Positions 35,198-43,787 of a stretch of 64,000 bases of DNA are shown in pieces; position 1 is the first letter of the stretch; each line of letters opens with the position of its first letter. The DNA comes from Pseudomonas sp. 30_B. Its GTDB lineage: Bacteria > Pseudomonadota > Gammaproteobacteria > Pseudomonadales > Pseudomonadaceae. The notes below the pieces were generated by a model. It saw nothing but the letters and a program-made list of their open reading frames with translations, was not told the DNA's origin and did not search any database. The position numbers and the translations under genes are program-made. The DNA lies in contig NZ_JAFGYY010000022.1 of NCBI RefSeq assembly GCF_017491605.1, positions 1 to 64,000 of the forward strand, written 5' to 3'.

Positions 35198-35217
35198 CCC
35201 CCCGAGCGAGAGGGGGG
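35198..35217 (+). other. C6/G6 hairpin in the gap before the cupin gene
   Basis: CCCCCC (35198-35203) pairs with GGGGGG (35212-35217) around an 8-nt loop. It lies in a 205-bp non-coding gap inside the plus-strand series; with no T run it may be an attenuating or stabilising element, or separate two transcripts. Confidence 0.4.
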
Positions 35218-35293
35218 TGCCCCGCCAAGCCCCCCAGCACAATCGAAAACGAGTTCAAAACCCACGTCGTGCTTGTGCCAAGGAGCGTTGCCC

Positions 35294-35770
35294 ATGCTTT
35301 ACGAATCGATCGACACTGCCGCCATCAATGACGAGGATCTGCCCTGGATTCCCTTCACGCCCTACAGCAACGAGGTATTCCTCAAGTACATCAAGTGCGA
35401 CCCGGTACGGGGCGAGACCATCACCCTGCTCAAGGTGCCGGCCGGGGCCTCGCTGCCCAAGCACCATCACTCCGGCACCGTGATCGTCTACACCATCAAG
35501 GGCGCCTGGAAATACATCGAGCATGACTGGATTTCCCGCGAGGGCGGCGTGGTCTTCGAGACCGCCGGCACCAGCCATACCCCCATTGCCCTGACCGAGT
35601 ACGGCGACGAGATCATCACCCTGAACATCACCCAGGGCGACCTCCTGTACTTCGACGAAAACGACAACGTCTGCGCCATCGAAAACTGGAAGACCGGTGT
35701 CCAGCGCTACCTGGCCTACTGCGAGGCCAACGGTATCGAAGCCAAGGACATCACCAGCTTCGCCGCCTGA
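35294..35770 (+). CDS. Cupin protein, 2,4'-dihydroxyacetophenone dioxygenase-like
   Basis: 158 residues from an ATG with AAGGAG 8 nt upstream. A single cupin barrel with the metal-binding run LPKHHHSG (His57-59) and a second-motif His95 in AGTSHTPIAL. The family includes carbon-carbon-cleaving dioxygenases such as 2,4'-dihydroxyacetophenone dioxygenase and ChrR-type sensors. An aromatic or beta-diketone C-C cleavage step is possible, but substrate is unknown. The gene precedes the sulfatase by 71 bp. Confidence 0.75.
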   Translation: MLYESIDTAAINDEDLPWIPFTPYSNEVFLKYIKCDPVRGETITLLKVPAGASLPKHHHSGTVIVYTIKGAWKYIEHDWISREGGVVFETAGTSHTPIALTEYGDEIITLNITQGDLLYFDENDNVCAIENWKTGVQRYLAYCEANGIEAKDITSFAA

Positions 35771-35821
35771 TCCGGCACTGCCCTGCCCGCGGGTCTCCGC
35801 GCCCGCGGGCTCCTTACCCAG

Positions 35822-35829
35822 AACAAGAA
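35822..35829 (+). promoter_or_regulatory. Hfq/Crc-type AACAAGAA motif before the sulfatase gene
   Basis: AACAAGAA lies 12 nt ahead of the sulfatase ATG, matching the AAnAAnAA catabolite-activity consensus. Confidence 0.45.
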
Positions 35830-35841
35830 CGGACAGCCCAC

Positions 35842-38202
35842 ATGATCAAGAAACCCGGTGTCGGGGAGCTTGCCCTCGCTGTTGGGGCGCTGCTCGGCAG
35901 CCCAGTCGCGACAGCCCAGGACAGCCTGCCTTTCCCCCCTACCCCCTCGGCCAGCGATGCCAAGCCGACCCTGCAGGAATCCAGGCACCAGCAACGGCAG
36001 GCGCCGTCGCACCTGCCCAAGGACGCGCCGAACATCCTGGTGATCATGCTCGATGACGCCGGCTTCGCCCAATCCGACACCGTCGGCGGCGGCATCCATA
36101 CGCCGACCCTGAGCCGGGTCGCCGACAGCGGCATCCGTTACAACGCCTTCCACACCACCGCCATCAGCTCCGCCACGCGCGCGGCGCTGCTCACCGGGCG
36201 CAACCACCACCGCGTGGGCAACGGCGTCATCGCCGAGCTGGCCACCGACTGGGACGGCTACACCGGGGAAATCCCCAAGAGCTCGGCGACCATGGCCGAG
36301 GTGCTCAAGGACTATGGCTACAGCACCGCGGCCTTCGGCAAGTGGCACAACACGCCCACCCGCGACACCACCGCGGCCGGGCCTTTCGACACCTGGCCCA
36401 CCGGCTACGGCTTCGAATACTTCTATGGCTTCCTCGCCGGCGAAACCTCCCAGTACGAGCCGCGCCTCTACCGCAACACCACGCCGATCGAGCCGCCGCG
36501 CAAGCCCGGCTACCACCTGAGCGAAGACCTCGCCGAGCAGGCCATCGACTGGCTGCAGGATCACCAGAACTTCGCCCCCTCCAAGCCCTTCTTCGTCTAC
36601 TGGGCGCCGGGCGCCGTGCACGGCCCGCATCAGGTCAACGCGCAGTGGGCGGACAAGTACAAGGGCAAGTTCGATTCCGGCTGGGACAGCTACCGCGAAG
36701 AAACCTTCAAGCGCCAGAAGGCGCTCGGCTTCATTCCGCAGAACGCCCAGCTCACGCCGCGCCCGGCGGAACTCCCCGCGTGGGATAGCCTCAGCCCCGA
36801 GCAGCAGCGCTACCAGGCCCGCCTGATGGAGGTCTATGCCGGCTTCATGGAGCATGCCGACACCCAGGCCGGCAAGATCCTGGATGAGCTCGAGCGCGAG
36901 GGGAAACGTGACAACACCCTGATCTTCTACGTGTTCGGCGACAACGGCGCCTCCGCCGAAGGCATGGAGGGCACCATCAACGAGCTGCTCGCGCAGAACG
37001 GCATCCCGGTTCCCAAGGAACAGCAGTTGAAGGTGCTCAACGGCATGTACGGCGGGCTGCCGGCACTGGGTGGCGCCAAGCTCGAAAGCATGTACAACGC
37101 CGCCTGGGCCTGGGCGGGCTCCGGTCCCTTCCCCGGCACCAAGCTGGTGGCCGGCTACTTCGGCGGCACGCGCACCCCGCTGGCCATTTCCTGGCCCAAG
37201 GGCATCGGCGCGGACAAAGAGGTGCGCAAGCAATTCCACCACGTGAACGATATCGCCCCGACCGTCTACGACATCCTCGGCATCACCCCGCCCAAATCGG
37301 TCAACGGCGTAGCCCAAGACCCGCTGGACGGGGTCAGCATGCGCTACACCTTCACCGATGCCGAGGCCAAGTCGCATAAGCCGGCGCAGTACTTCGAGGT
37401 GCTCGGCAGCCGTGGCATCTACAAGGACGGCTGGATCGCCTCGGTGTTCGGCCCGCGCAAGCCCTGGGTGCAGGGGTTCTCCCAGTTCGTGGGCTGGAAT
37501 CCGCAGAATGACCACTGGGCCCTGTACGACCTCAGCAACGACTACTCCCAGGCGAACGACCTCTCGGAGAAATTCCCGGAGAAGCTCGCCGAACTCAAGA
37601 CCGAGTTCGATGCGCAGGCCAAGGCCAACCACGTCTACCCCATCGGCGCGGGCCTGTATCCCTTCCTCAACCCGTCCGTGCTCGCCCGTGGCGACCGCAA
37701 GGAATGGCATTTCAACGAGCGGGTCAACCGTCTGCCGGAATTTGCCGCGCCCAACCTGCGCAGCCGCCACAGCAGCGTCCGCGCCGACGTCCAGCTGCCC
37801 GACAAGGCCAGCGGCGTGATCTACGCGCTCGGCGGCATCGGCGGTGGGGTGACGCTCTACCTGGACGAGGGGCATGTGAACTACGAGTACAACGACCTGG
37901 CCATCGCCCGCGTCAAGTTGCGCTCCGAACGCCCCCTGGCCGCCGGGGACGCGCAGATAGAAGTGCTCACGGAGCCGACTGCCGCCAAGCCCGGGTCGCC
38001 GGTGAAGCTGACGCTGAAAGTCAACGGTGAGGAAGTGGCCACCGGCGTCACGCCCTTCTCGCCGCCGCTGACCTTCACCGCCAGCGAAACCTTCGATGTC
38101 GCGCAGGACCTGGGCTCGCCGGTATCGCTGGACTACTTCGACCGCGCGCCCTTCGCCCTCAACGGCAAGGTGCAGGACCTGCACATCAGCTACCTCCCCT
38201 GA
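35842..38202 (+). CDS. Exported serine-type arylsulfatase
   Basis: 786 residues with a signal peptide (cleavage near ATAQ-D, residue 26), so it acts in the periplasm or outside. The sulfatase core has the metal-binding LDD at 70-72 and VFGDNGAS, with the signature SSATRAALLTGR at 109-120. The residue to be converted to formylglycine is Ser109, not Cys (AGC codon at 36166), so it belongs to the Ser-type class, which needs a radical-SAM maturase; one is encoded two genes downstream. A C-terminal beta-rich extension (about 600-786) is longer than in the ~535-residue P. aeruginosa AtsA. It hydrolyses a sulfate ester of unknown substrate. Confidence 0.9.
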   Translation: MIKKPGVGELALAVGALLGSPVATAQDSLPFPPTPSASDAKPTLQESRHQQRQAPSHLPKDAPNILVIMLDDAGFAQSDTVGGGIHTPTLSRVADSGIRYNAFHTTAISSATRAALLTGRNHHRVGNGVIAELATDWDGYTGEIPKSSATMAEVLKDYGYSTAAFGKWHNTPTRDTTAAGPFDTWPTGYGFEYFYGFLAGETSQYEPRLYRNTTPIEPPRKPGYHLSEDLAEQAIDWLQDHQNFAPSKPFFVYWAPGAVHGPHQVNAQWADKYKGKFDSGWDSYREETFKRQKALGFIPQNAQLTPRPAELPAWDSLSPEQQRYQARLMEVYAGFMEHADTQAGKILDELEREGKRDNTLIFYVFGDNGASAEGMEGTINELLAQNGIPVPKEQQLKVLNGMYGGLPALGGAKLESMYNAAWAWAGSGPFPGTKLVAGYFGGTRTPLAISWPKGIGADKEVRKQFHHVNDIAPTVYDILGITPPKSVNGVAQDPLDGVSMRYTFTDAEAKSHKPAQYFEVLGSRGIYKDGWIASVFGPRKPWVQGFSQFVGWNPQNDHWALYDLSNDYSQANDLSEKFPEKLAELKTEFDAQAKANHVYPIGAGLYPFLNPSVLARGDRKEWHFNERVNRLPEFAAPNLRSRHSSVRADVQLPDKASGVIYALGGIGGGVTLYLDEGHVNYEYNDLAIARVKLRSERPLAAGDAQIEVLTEPTAAKPGSPVKLTLKVNGEEVATGVTPFSPPLTFTASETFDVAQDLGSPVSLDYFDRAPFALNGKVQDLHISYLP

Positions 38203-38245
38203 CCAGACTCAAGGGCCGCACGCCGTGCGGCCCGCGGAGACGACC

Positions 38246-39079
38246 ATGGCTATTGCCGACCTGAGCAACAAGACAGTCCTGATCACCGGCGCCGCCTCCG
38301 GCATCGGCCGCGCCACGGCGCTGGCGTTCGCCCGCCACGGCGCCACGCTGCTGCTGTGCGACATCGACTCGCGCGGCCTGGAAGCGCTGCGTCAACAGCT
38401 GGTGAGCGCCGGCGGAACCTGCGTCACCTACTGCACGGACGTCACCGATGCCGCCGCCATGGCGGAACTGGCAGCCCAGGTGCGTTTCAACCACGGCGCG
38501 CTCGACGTGCTGATCAACAACGCCGGCGTCGGTTACCTGGGACGCTTCCTGGACAGCGACCTGAAGCACTGGCAGCGCGTCATGAACATCAACCTGATGG
38601 GCGTGGTGCATGGCTGCTACAGCTTCATCCCGCACATGATCGAGGCTGGCGGCCCGCGCCAGGTGATCAACGTGGCCTCCGCCGCAGCCCTCTTCCCCTC
38701 CCCCAGCATGGCCGCCTACGCCGCGTCCAAGCACGCCGTGTACGGCCTGAGCGAGGTGCTGAAGATGGAGCTGAGCGATTCCGAGGTCCAGGTCACCACC
38801 GTCTGCCCCGGCGTGATCAACACGCCCATCGTGGCCAATCACGGCAACATCGCCGCATCGGTGGGCAAGGAGCAGATCGCCCGCCTGCAGGACTACTACC
38901 AGCGCAAGGGCTGCGACCCGGACGAGGTAGCTCAGAGCATGGTGCGAGCGGTGCAGGAAGGACGCGACCTGATCCTGGTCGGCCCCTTCGCCCGCCTGAT
39001 CTTCCAGCTCCGGCGCATCTCGGTCGGCCTGCTGCGGCGCATCGTGCTCAACGATGCGCGCAAGATCGGCTATCTCTGA
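38246..39079 (+). CDS. Short-chain dehydrogenase/reductase
   Basis: 277 residues from an ATG with GGAGA just upstream. Motifs: TGAASGIG (about 15-22), NNAGVGYLG (about 91), Y-x3-K as AAYAASK, and CPGVINTPI. The basic, hydrophobic C-terminus (RLIFQLRRISVGLLRRIV) suggests membrane contact, as with the other SDR in this series. Between the sulfatase and its maturase, it is well placed to oxidise the alcohol released by desulfation (inference). Confidence 0.88.
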   Translation: MAIADLSNKTVLITGAASGIGRATALAFARHGATLLLCDIDSRGLEALRQQLVSAGGTCVTYCTDVTDAAAMAELAAQVRFNHGALDVLINNAGVGYLGRFLDSDLKHWQRVMNINLMGVVHGCYSFIPHMIEAGGPRQVINVASAAALFPSPSMAAYAASKHAVYGLSEVLKMELSDSEVQVTTVCPGVINTPIVANHGNIAASVGKEQIARLQDYYQRKGCDPDEVAQSMVRAVQEGRDLILVGPFARLIFQLRRISVGLLRRIVLNDARKIGYL

Positions 39080-39103
39080 CTCCTTCGGCCGGTGGTGCAC
39101 GCG

Positions 39104-40363
39104 ATGAACGAGACCCAGCTTCAAGGCATGCACCTGATGGCCAAGCCCGTCGGGCCGGTGTGCAACCTCGACTGCGATTACTGCTTCTACCTGGAGAAGG
39201 AGCAGTTCCATCCCCGGGACAATCGCTTTCGCATGTCGGACGAGGTGCTGCGCGCCTATGTGCAGCGCTACATCGCCAGCCAGAGCAGCCCCGAAGTGGA
39301 GTTCACCTGGCAAGGTGGCGAGCCCACGCTGCTGGGTGTGGAGTTCTTCCAGCGCGCCATGGTCTACCAGCGGGAATTCGCCAGCGGCAAGGTGATCCGC
39401 AACACCCTGCAGACCAACGGCACGCTGCTGGACGATGCCTGGTGCAGCTTCCTGGCGAAGGAGAAGTTCACGGTCGGCATCAGCCTGGATGGACCACGGG
39501 AGCTGAACGACCTGCACCGTCCGGACAAGCGCGGCCGCTCCAGCTTCGACAAGACGATGCAGGGTCTGGCGCTGCTGCAGAAGCATGCGATTCCCTACAA
39601 CGTCCTGGTCACCGTGACCCGCGAGACCACCCGCGCGCCGCTGGAGGTCTATCGCTTCCTCAAGGAGGCCGGCGCCCGGCATATCCAGTTCAACCCGGTC
39701 GTCGAGCGCGCTCCGACTGCGCCCGACCAGGCCCGTGGGCAACACTTCGCCACCCCTCCCGAGCTGCGCCTGCGCGATGTTCAGGCGCACGCCGCCCAGG
39801 TGACGCCGCAAAGCGTCGAGGCCGAGGTCTACGGGGAGTTCCTGGTGGCCATCTTCGATGAATGGGTGCGCCACGACGTCGGCCGCATCCATGTGATGAA
39901 CTTCGAGTGGGCGCTGGCCGCCTGGTGCCAGCTACCGGCCAGCGTCTGCCTGTTCGCGCCGCGCTGCGGCAAGGCGGCGATAGTCGAGCACGACGGCAGC
40001 CTGTACTCGTGCGACCACTACATGTACCCGGAGTACCGCCTGGGCAACATCGTGGAGCAGGACCCGGCGGCGCTCCTGGCCTCCCCCGCCCAGGAGGCAT
40101 TCGGCGCGGCGAAGGAAGAGGCACTGCCGGACTACTGCCGCCGCTGCGACTACCTGTTCGCCTGCAATGGCGAATGCCCGAAGAACCGCTTCATCGAAAC
40201 GCCGGACGGCGCGCCCGGACTGAACTACCTGTGCGCAAGCTACAAGCGCTACTTCCGCCACATCACGCCCTACCTCAACGCCATGGCCAAGCTGATCGCC
40301 CACGGCCAGCCGGCCGAGCTGATCATGCAGGCCTTCAACGGCCCGCTGCTGATCAAGCTGTAG
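39104..40363 (+). CDS. Radical-SAM sulfatase maturase (anSME / AtsB type)
   Basis: 419 residues from an ATG with GGTGG at 8 nt (GTG at 39092 is an alternative). The radical-SAM motif CNLDCDYC places the [4Fe-4S]-binding cysteines at 20, 24 and 27, and WQGGEPTLLG is the GGE motif. A C-terminal SPASM-type domain adds further cysteines (APRCGKAA, SCDHYMYPE, YCRRCDYLFACNGECP). anSME enzymes convert an active-site Ser or Cys of sulfatases to formylglycine. The Ser-type sulfatase in the same series is the obvious client. Last gene of the plus-strand set. Confidence 0.92.
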   Translation: MNETQLQGMHLMAKPVGPVCNLDCDYCFYLEKEQFHPRDNRFRMSDEVLRAYVQRYIASQSSPEVEFTWQGGEPTLLGVEFFQRAMVYQREFASGKVIRNTLQTNGTLLDDAWCSFLAKEKFTVGISLDGPRELNDLHRPDKRGRSSFDKTMQGLALLQKHAIPYNVLVTVTRETTRAPLEVYRFLKEAGARHIQFNPVVERAPTAPDQARGQHFATPPELRLRDVQAHAAQVTPQSVEAEVYGEFLVAIFDEWVRHDVGRIHVMNFEWALAAWCQLPASVCLFAPRCGKAAIVEHDGSLYSCDHYMYPEYRLGNIVEQDPAALLASPAQEAFGAAKEEALPDYCRRCDYLFACNGECPKNRFIETPDGAPGLNYLCASYKRYFRHITPYLNAMAKLIAHGQPAELIMQAFNGPLLIKL

Positions 40364-40379
40364 GTCGCTGCAAGGGCGC

Positions 40380-40405
40380 GCCGGCTGGCGAACCCGTCAG
40401 CCGGC
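40380..40405. terminator. Hairpin between convergent genes
   Basis: GCCGGCTG (40380-40387) pairs with CAGCCGGC (40398-40405), an 8-bp stem with 10-nt loop that includes the stop codon of the phosphatase gene. It lies 16 bp past the maturase stop. No T tract, so strength is uncertain. Confidence 0.45.
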
Positions 40406-41230
40406 GAATTCCTCCAGATAATTGGCCTGCAGGCGCTCGACATCCACCGACAGCACCTTGCGCAGGTAATCGGCGGTGCTGCCCCATTCCTGCTCGATGG
40501 TCTGCAGCGACGCCTCCAGGTAGCCGGCGCGCACTTCCAGCAAGGGCATCGCCACCTCGGCGGCAATCCCCAGCGGCGCCAGGCGCGCCAGCAGGCCCTG
40601 GATGAGGCGCTGGTTCCAGTGATTGGATTCCAGGTAGTTGGCCAGGATCACCTCCGCAGGCACCTCGAACGCCGACAACAGCAGCAGGGTCGCAAAACCC
40701 GTCCGATCCTTGCCGGTACTGCAGTGGTAGAGCAAGGTCCGGCCTGTTTCGGCCTCCTTCATGAAGGCGGCGAACGCGGCCTGGTACCTGACCGGGAAAT
40801 CGCGATAGGCCTGCAACATGAAGTCGTCCATGTCCTGCCGCGTACCGCCTTGCAGTCGTGGCAGCAGCTCCTGGAAGCTGATGCTGCCTTCGAGCACGGG
40901 CAGGGCCAGCCAATCGAAGCTGTCGGCGAACCCGCCCTCTTCAGCGGACTTTTCCTGAGGGGCGCGAAAATCGATCACCCGGTCGAGGCCAAGGGTTTGC
41001 AGTCGTGCGATATCGGCCTGGCTGGCCAGGCCCGGATTGGCGCTGCGAAACAGCCGGCCCGCACGTACACGCCGGCCATCCCGGCTTTGCAGGCCACCGA
41101 GGTCGCGCAGGTTATGGATGTTCTCCAACGGCAAGGCCGTGCCGGTGAGAGCCGCTGTACCAACGCCCTCCGCCTGCGCAAGCGTGGATGTGGCGGCAAC
41201 TGACAACAGGGATGCGATCTCTTCGGCCAT
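40397..41230 (-). CDS. Tyrosine/dual-specificity phosphatase-like protein (Y_phosphatase3)
   Basis: 277 residues. The signature HCSTGKDRTG gives nucleophile Cys170 and Arg176; NLRDLGGL and DGRRVRAGRLFRSANP near the N-terminus match the MptpB-like family of bacterial phosphatases. These act on phosphotyrosine, and some on phosphoinositides. Here it is convergent with the sulfatase series and transcribed in the same direction as the MMPL module. Why it sits inside a catabolic locus is not evident. Confidence 0.87.
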   Translation of the reverse strand: MAEEIASLLSVAATSTLAQAEGVGTAALTGTALPLENIHNLRDLGGLQSRDGRRVRAGRLFRSANPGLASQADIARLQTLGLDRVIDFRAPQEKSAEEGGFADSFDWLALPVLEGSISFQELLPRLQGGTRQDMDDFMLQAYRDFPVRYQAAFAAFMKEAETGRTLLYHCSTGKDRTGFATLLLLSAFEVPAEVILANYLESNHWNQRLIQGLLARLAPLGIAAEVAMPLLEVRAGYLEASLQTIEQEWGSTADYLRKVLSVDVERLQANYLEEFAG

Positions 41231-41307
41231 AGGTACTCACTCGAGGTTATGCCGGGGAGTATCCACCAGATTCGATTCCCGGTGCATGCTCCGGTTCCTC
41301 GAAATCA

Positions 41308-41340
41308 CCGGGGAGCCGACGAAGGTCTCGCGCTCCCCGG
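41308..41340 (-). terminator. Hairpin past the end of the MMPL-module series
   Basis: CCGGGGAGC (41308-41316) pairs with GCTCCCCGG (41332-41340), a 9-bp stem with a 15-nt loop 20 bp past the MMPL stop. The minus strand after the stem has TGATTTCG, a weak T run. Confidence 0.45.
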
Positions 41341-41360
41341 AGTCATTGGCAGGCCCTGCG

Positions 41361-43763
41361 TCAGGGCGCCTTTCTCAGCAGGAAATGCGACAGCGCCGGA
41401 ATCAGCACCAGGGCGCCGATCATGTTCCAGAGGAACATGAAGGTCAGCAGGATGCCCATGTCGGCCTGGAACTTGATCGGCGACCAGGCCCAGGTCACCA
41501 CGCCGGCGGCCAGGGTCACACCCACCAGCGCGACCACCTTGCCGGTGAAGGCCACCGCATTGCGGTAGGCGGCGGCCAGCGGCACGCCGGCGCGTTGCTG
41601 GGCGAGCTGCACGCTGAGCAGGTAGAGGGCATAGTCGACGCCGATACCGACGCCGAGGGCGATCACCGGCAGCGTGGCGACCTTCACCCCCATGCCCAGC
41701 CAGACCATCAGGGCTTCGCAGAGGATCGAGGTGAGCATCAGCGGCAACACCGCCACCAGTACGGCGCGCCAGCTGCGGAAGGTCACGAAGCACAGCAGGA
41801 TCACCGCGGCGTAGACGTACAGCAGCATGATCCGGTTGGCCTCGCGCACCACGATATTGGTGGCGGCCTCGATCCCCGCGCTGCCGGCGACCAGCATGAA
41901 CTGCCGCTGGTCGGTGCTGTGCTCGCGCACGAAGCCTTCGGCGACCTTGACCATGTGGTCCAGGGTCTCGGCCTTGTGATCGGCCAGGTAGGCCACGATG
42001 GGCATCATCGAGCAGTCGGTGTTGAACAGCTCCGGGTTGTTCACCGATGCCTGCTGGGCGCCGTAGTTCAGCACGTTCTGGTTGCGCGCGATGGTCAGCC
42101 ACTTCGGGTTGCCCTCGTAGGAGCCCGCCGTGATCTGCCGCACCGCGTTGACCAGCGAGACGGTGGTCTGCACGCCCGTCTGCTGCTGCAGCAGCCAGCC
42201 CAGCCGGTCGGCCTCGATCAGGCTTTCATACTTCAGGCAGCCTTCCTTGGGGGTCTTCAGCATCACCGCGAACAGGTCGCTGGACAGCGAGTAGTTGGCG
42301 GTGATGTAGGCGTTGTCCAGGTTGTAGCGCGAGTCCGCCCGCAGCTCCGGAGCACCGGGGTCGAGGTCGCCGACCTTCAGGTGCAGGCTGACAAGGAACC
42401 CGCCCACGGCCAGCGCGCCGGCCACCAGGAGGGTCACGGTCGCCCAGCGCCGCTCGGTGAAGCGGTCCAGCAAGCTCCAGACTGCGCCCAGGCCCTTGCC
42501 GCGCACTTCCTCGCGCTCGTGCTGCAGGCTGCGCGCAGCGGCACGCGGGCTGACGCCGCAGTAGGAGAGCAGCACCGGCAGCAACACCAGGTTAGTGAAG
42601 ATCAGCACCGCCACGCCGACGCTGGCGGTGATGGCCAGGTCCTGGATGACCGGGATGTCGATCAGCATCAGTACCGCGAAGCCCACGGCATCGGCCATCA
42701 GTGCGGTGAGCCCGGCGAGGAACAGGCGGCGGAAGGTGTAGCGCGCGGCCACCAGCTGGTGAGTGCCGCGCCCCACGTCCTGCATGATGCCGTTCATTTT
42801 CTGCGCGCCGTGGGACACACCGATGGCGAACACCAGGAACGGCACCAGGATCGAGAACGGGTCGAGCGAATAGCCCAGCAGCGTGACCAGCCCCAGCTGC
42901 CAGACCACCGCCACCAGGGAACAGCAGATCACCAGCGTGGTGCTGCGCACGCAGCGGGTGTAGGCATAGATGATGATCGCGGCGATCACCGCCGCGGCGG
43001 CGAAGTACGCCATGACCTGCAGCAGGCCGTCGAGCAGGTCGCCGATCAGCTTGGCGAAGCCGATCACGCGGACCTTGAGCGCCCCGTCGGGTGCGGCTTC
43101 GTACTTGCTCCTGAGCTTCTCCTCCAGGACCTTGGAGAAGGCGTGGTAGTCGATGGCCTTGCCGGTGACCGGATCCTTTTCCAGCAGGGGCACGAAGATC
43201 ATGCTGGAGCGGAAGTTGTTGCCGACCAGGCTGCCGACGATGCCGGAGCGGGCGATGTTCGTGCGCAGCTGTTCGACGCCGGCCGACGAGCCATCGTAGG
43301 AGTCCGGCATCACCGGACCGCCCTGGAAGCCCTCCTCGGTCACTTCGGTCCAGCGCACCGCCGGGGTCCACAGCGACTTCATCCAGGCACGGTCGACGCC
43401 GGGGGTCACGAACAGTTCGTCGTTGATCTCCCGCAGCGCCTGCAGGTAGGCCGGGTCGAAGATGTCGCCGCGGGTGTTCTCCACCACCACCCGCACGGCA
43501 TTGCCCAGGCCGCGCAGGGAATCGCGGTTGTCCAGGTAGTTGCGGATGAAGGGTTGGCTCTGCGGCAGCATCTTCTCGAAGCTGGCGGTCAGGCTCAGGC
43601 GGGTGGCCGCCGCGTAGCCGAGCACCAGGGTGATCAGCGCGCAGACCAGCACCACCACCAGGCGGTTGTTGAAGATGATGCGTTCCAGCAGGTTGCCGGA
43701 GCGCGAGTCGAAGCCCCGCAGCTCCCGTACCACCGGCATGCTGTTGTGCTCGTAGTTACCCAT
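41361..43763 (-). CDS. MMPL/RND-superfamily transporter
   Basis: 800 residues with two repeats of a periplasmic domain followed by a membrane bundle. A first helix is near 35-50 (VVVLVCALITLVLGYAA); membrane bundles lie roughly 220-400 and 620-795 (for example GVGIGVDYALYLLSVQLAQQ in the second, typical of MMPL proteins). MMPL proteins move lipids or other hydrophobic molecules using the proton gradient. In Pseudomonas relatives they commonly co-occur with DUF1302, DUF1329 and YCF48 proteins, as here, where the gene is last of that minus-strand set. Confidence 0.9.
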   Translation of the reverse strand: MGNYEHNSMPVVRELRGFDSRSGNLLERIIFNNRLVVVLVCALITLVLGYAAATRLSLTASFEKMLPQSQPFIRNYLDNRDSLRGLGNAVRVVVENTRGDIFDPAYLQALREINDELFVTPGVDRAWMKSLWTPAVRWTEVTEEGFQGGPVMPDSYDGSSAGVEQLRTNIARSGIVGSLVGNNFRSSMIFVPLLEKDPVTGKAIDYHAFSKVLEEKLRSKYEAAPDGALKVRVIGFAKLIGDLLDGLLQVMAYFAAAAVIAAIIIYAYTRCVRSTTLVICCSLVAVVWQLGLVTLLGYSLDPFSILVPFLVFAIGVSHGAQKMNGIMQDVGRGTHQLVAARYTFRRLFLAGLTALMADAVGFAVLMLIDIPVIQDLAITASVGVAVLIFTNLVLLPVLLSYCGVSPRAAARSLQHEREEVRGKGLGAVWSLLDRFTERRWATVTLLVAGALAVGGFLVSLHLKVGDLDPGAPELRADSRYNLDNAYITANYSLSSDLFAVMLKTPKEGCLKYESLIEADRLGWLLQQQTGVQTTVSLVNAVRQITAGSYEGNPKWLTIARNQNVLNYGAQQASVNNPELFNTDCSMMPIVAYLADHKAETLDHMVKVAEGFVREHSTDQRQFMLVAGSAGIEAATNIVVREANRIMLLYVYAAVILLCFVTFRSWRAVLVAVLPLMLTSILCEALMVWLGMGVKVATLPVIALGVGIGVDYALYLLSVQLAQQRAGVPLAAAYRNAVAFTGKVVALVGVTLAAGVVTWAWSPIKFQADMGILLTFMFLWNMIGALVLIPALSHFLLRKAP

Positions 43764-43787
43764 TTCGGTCTCTCTCTGAGTTCGGTA

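Noticed and set aside
36166..36168. Cys-type sulfatase interpretation (a possible misread TGC for Ser109)
   Set aside because: The codon is plainly AGC and the maturase class nearby fits a Ser-type enzyme, so I keep Ser.
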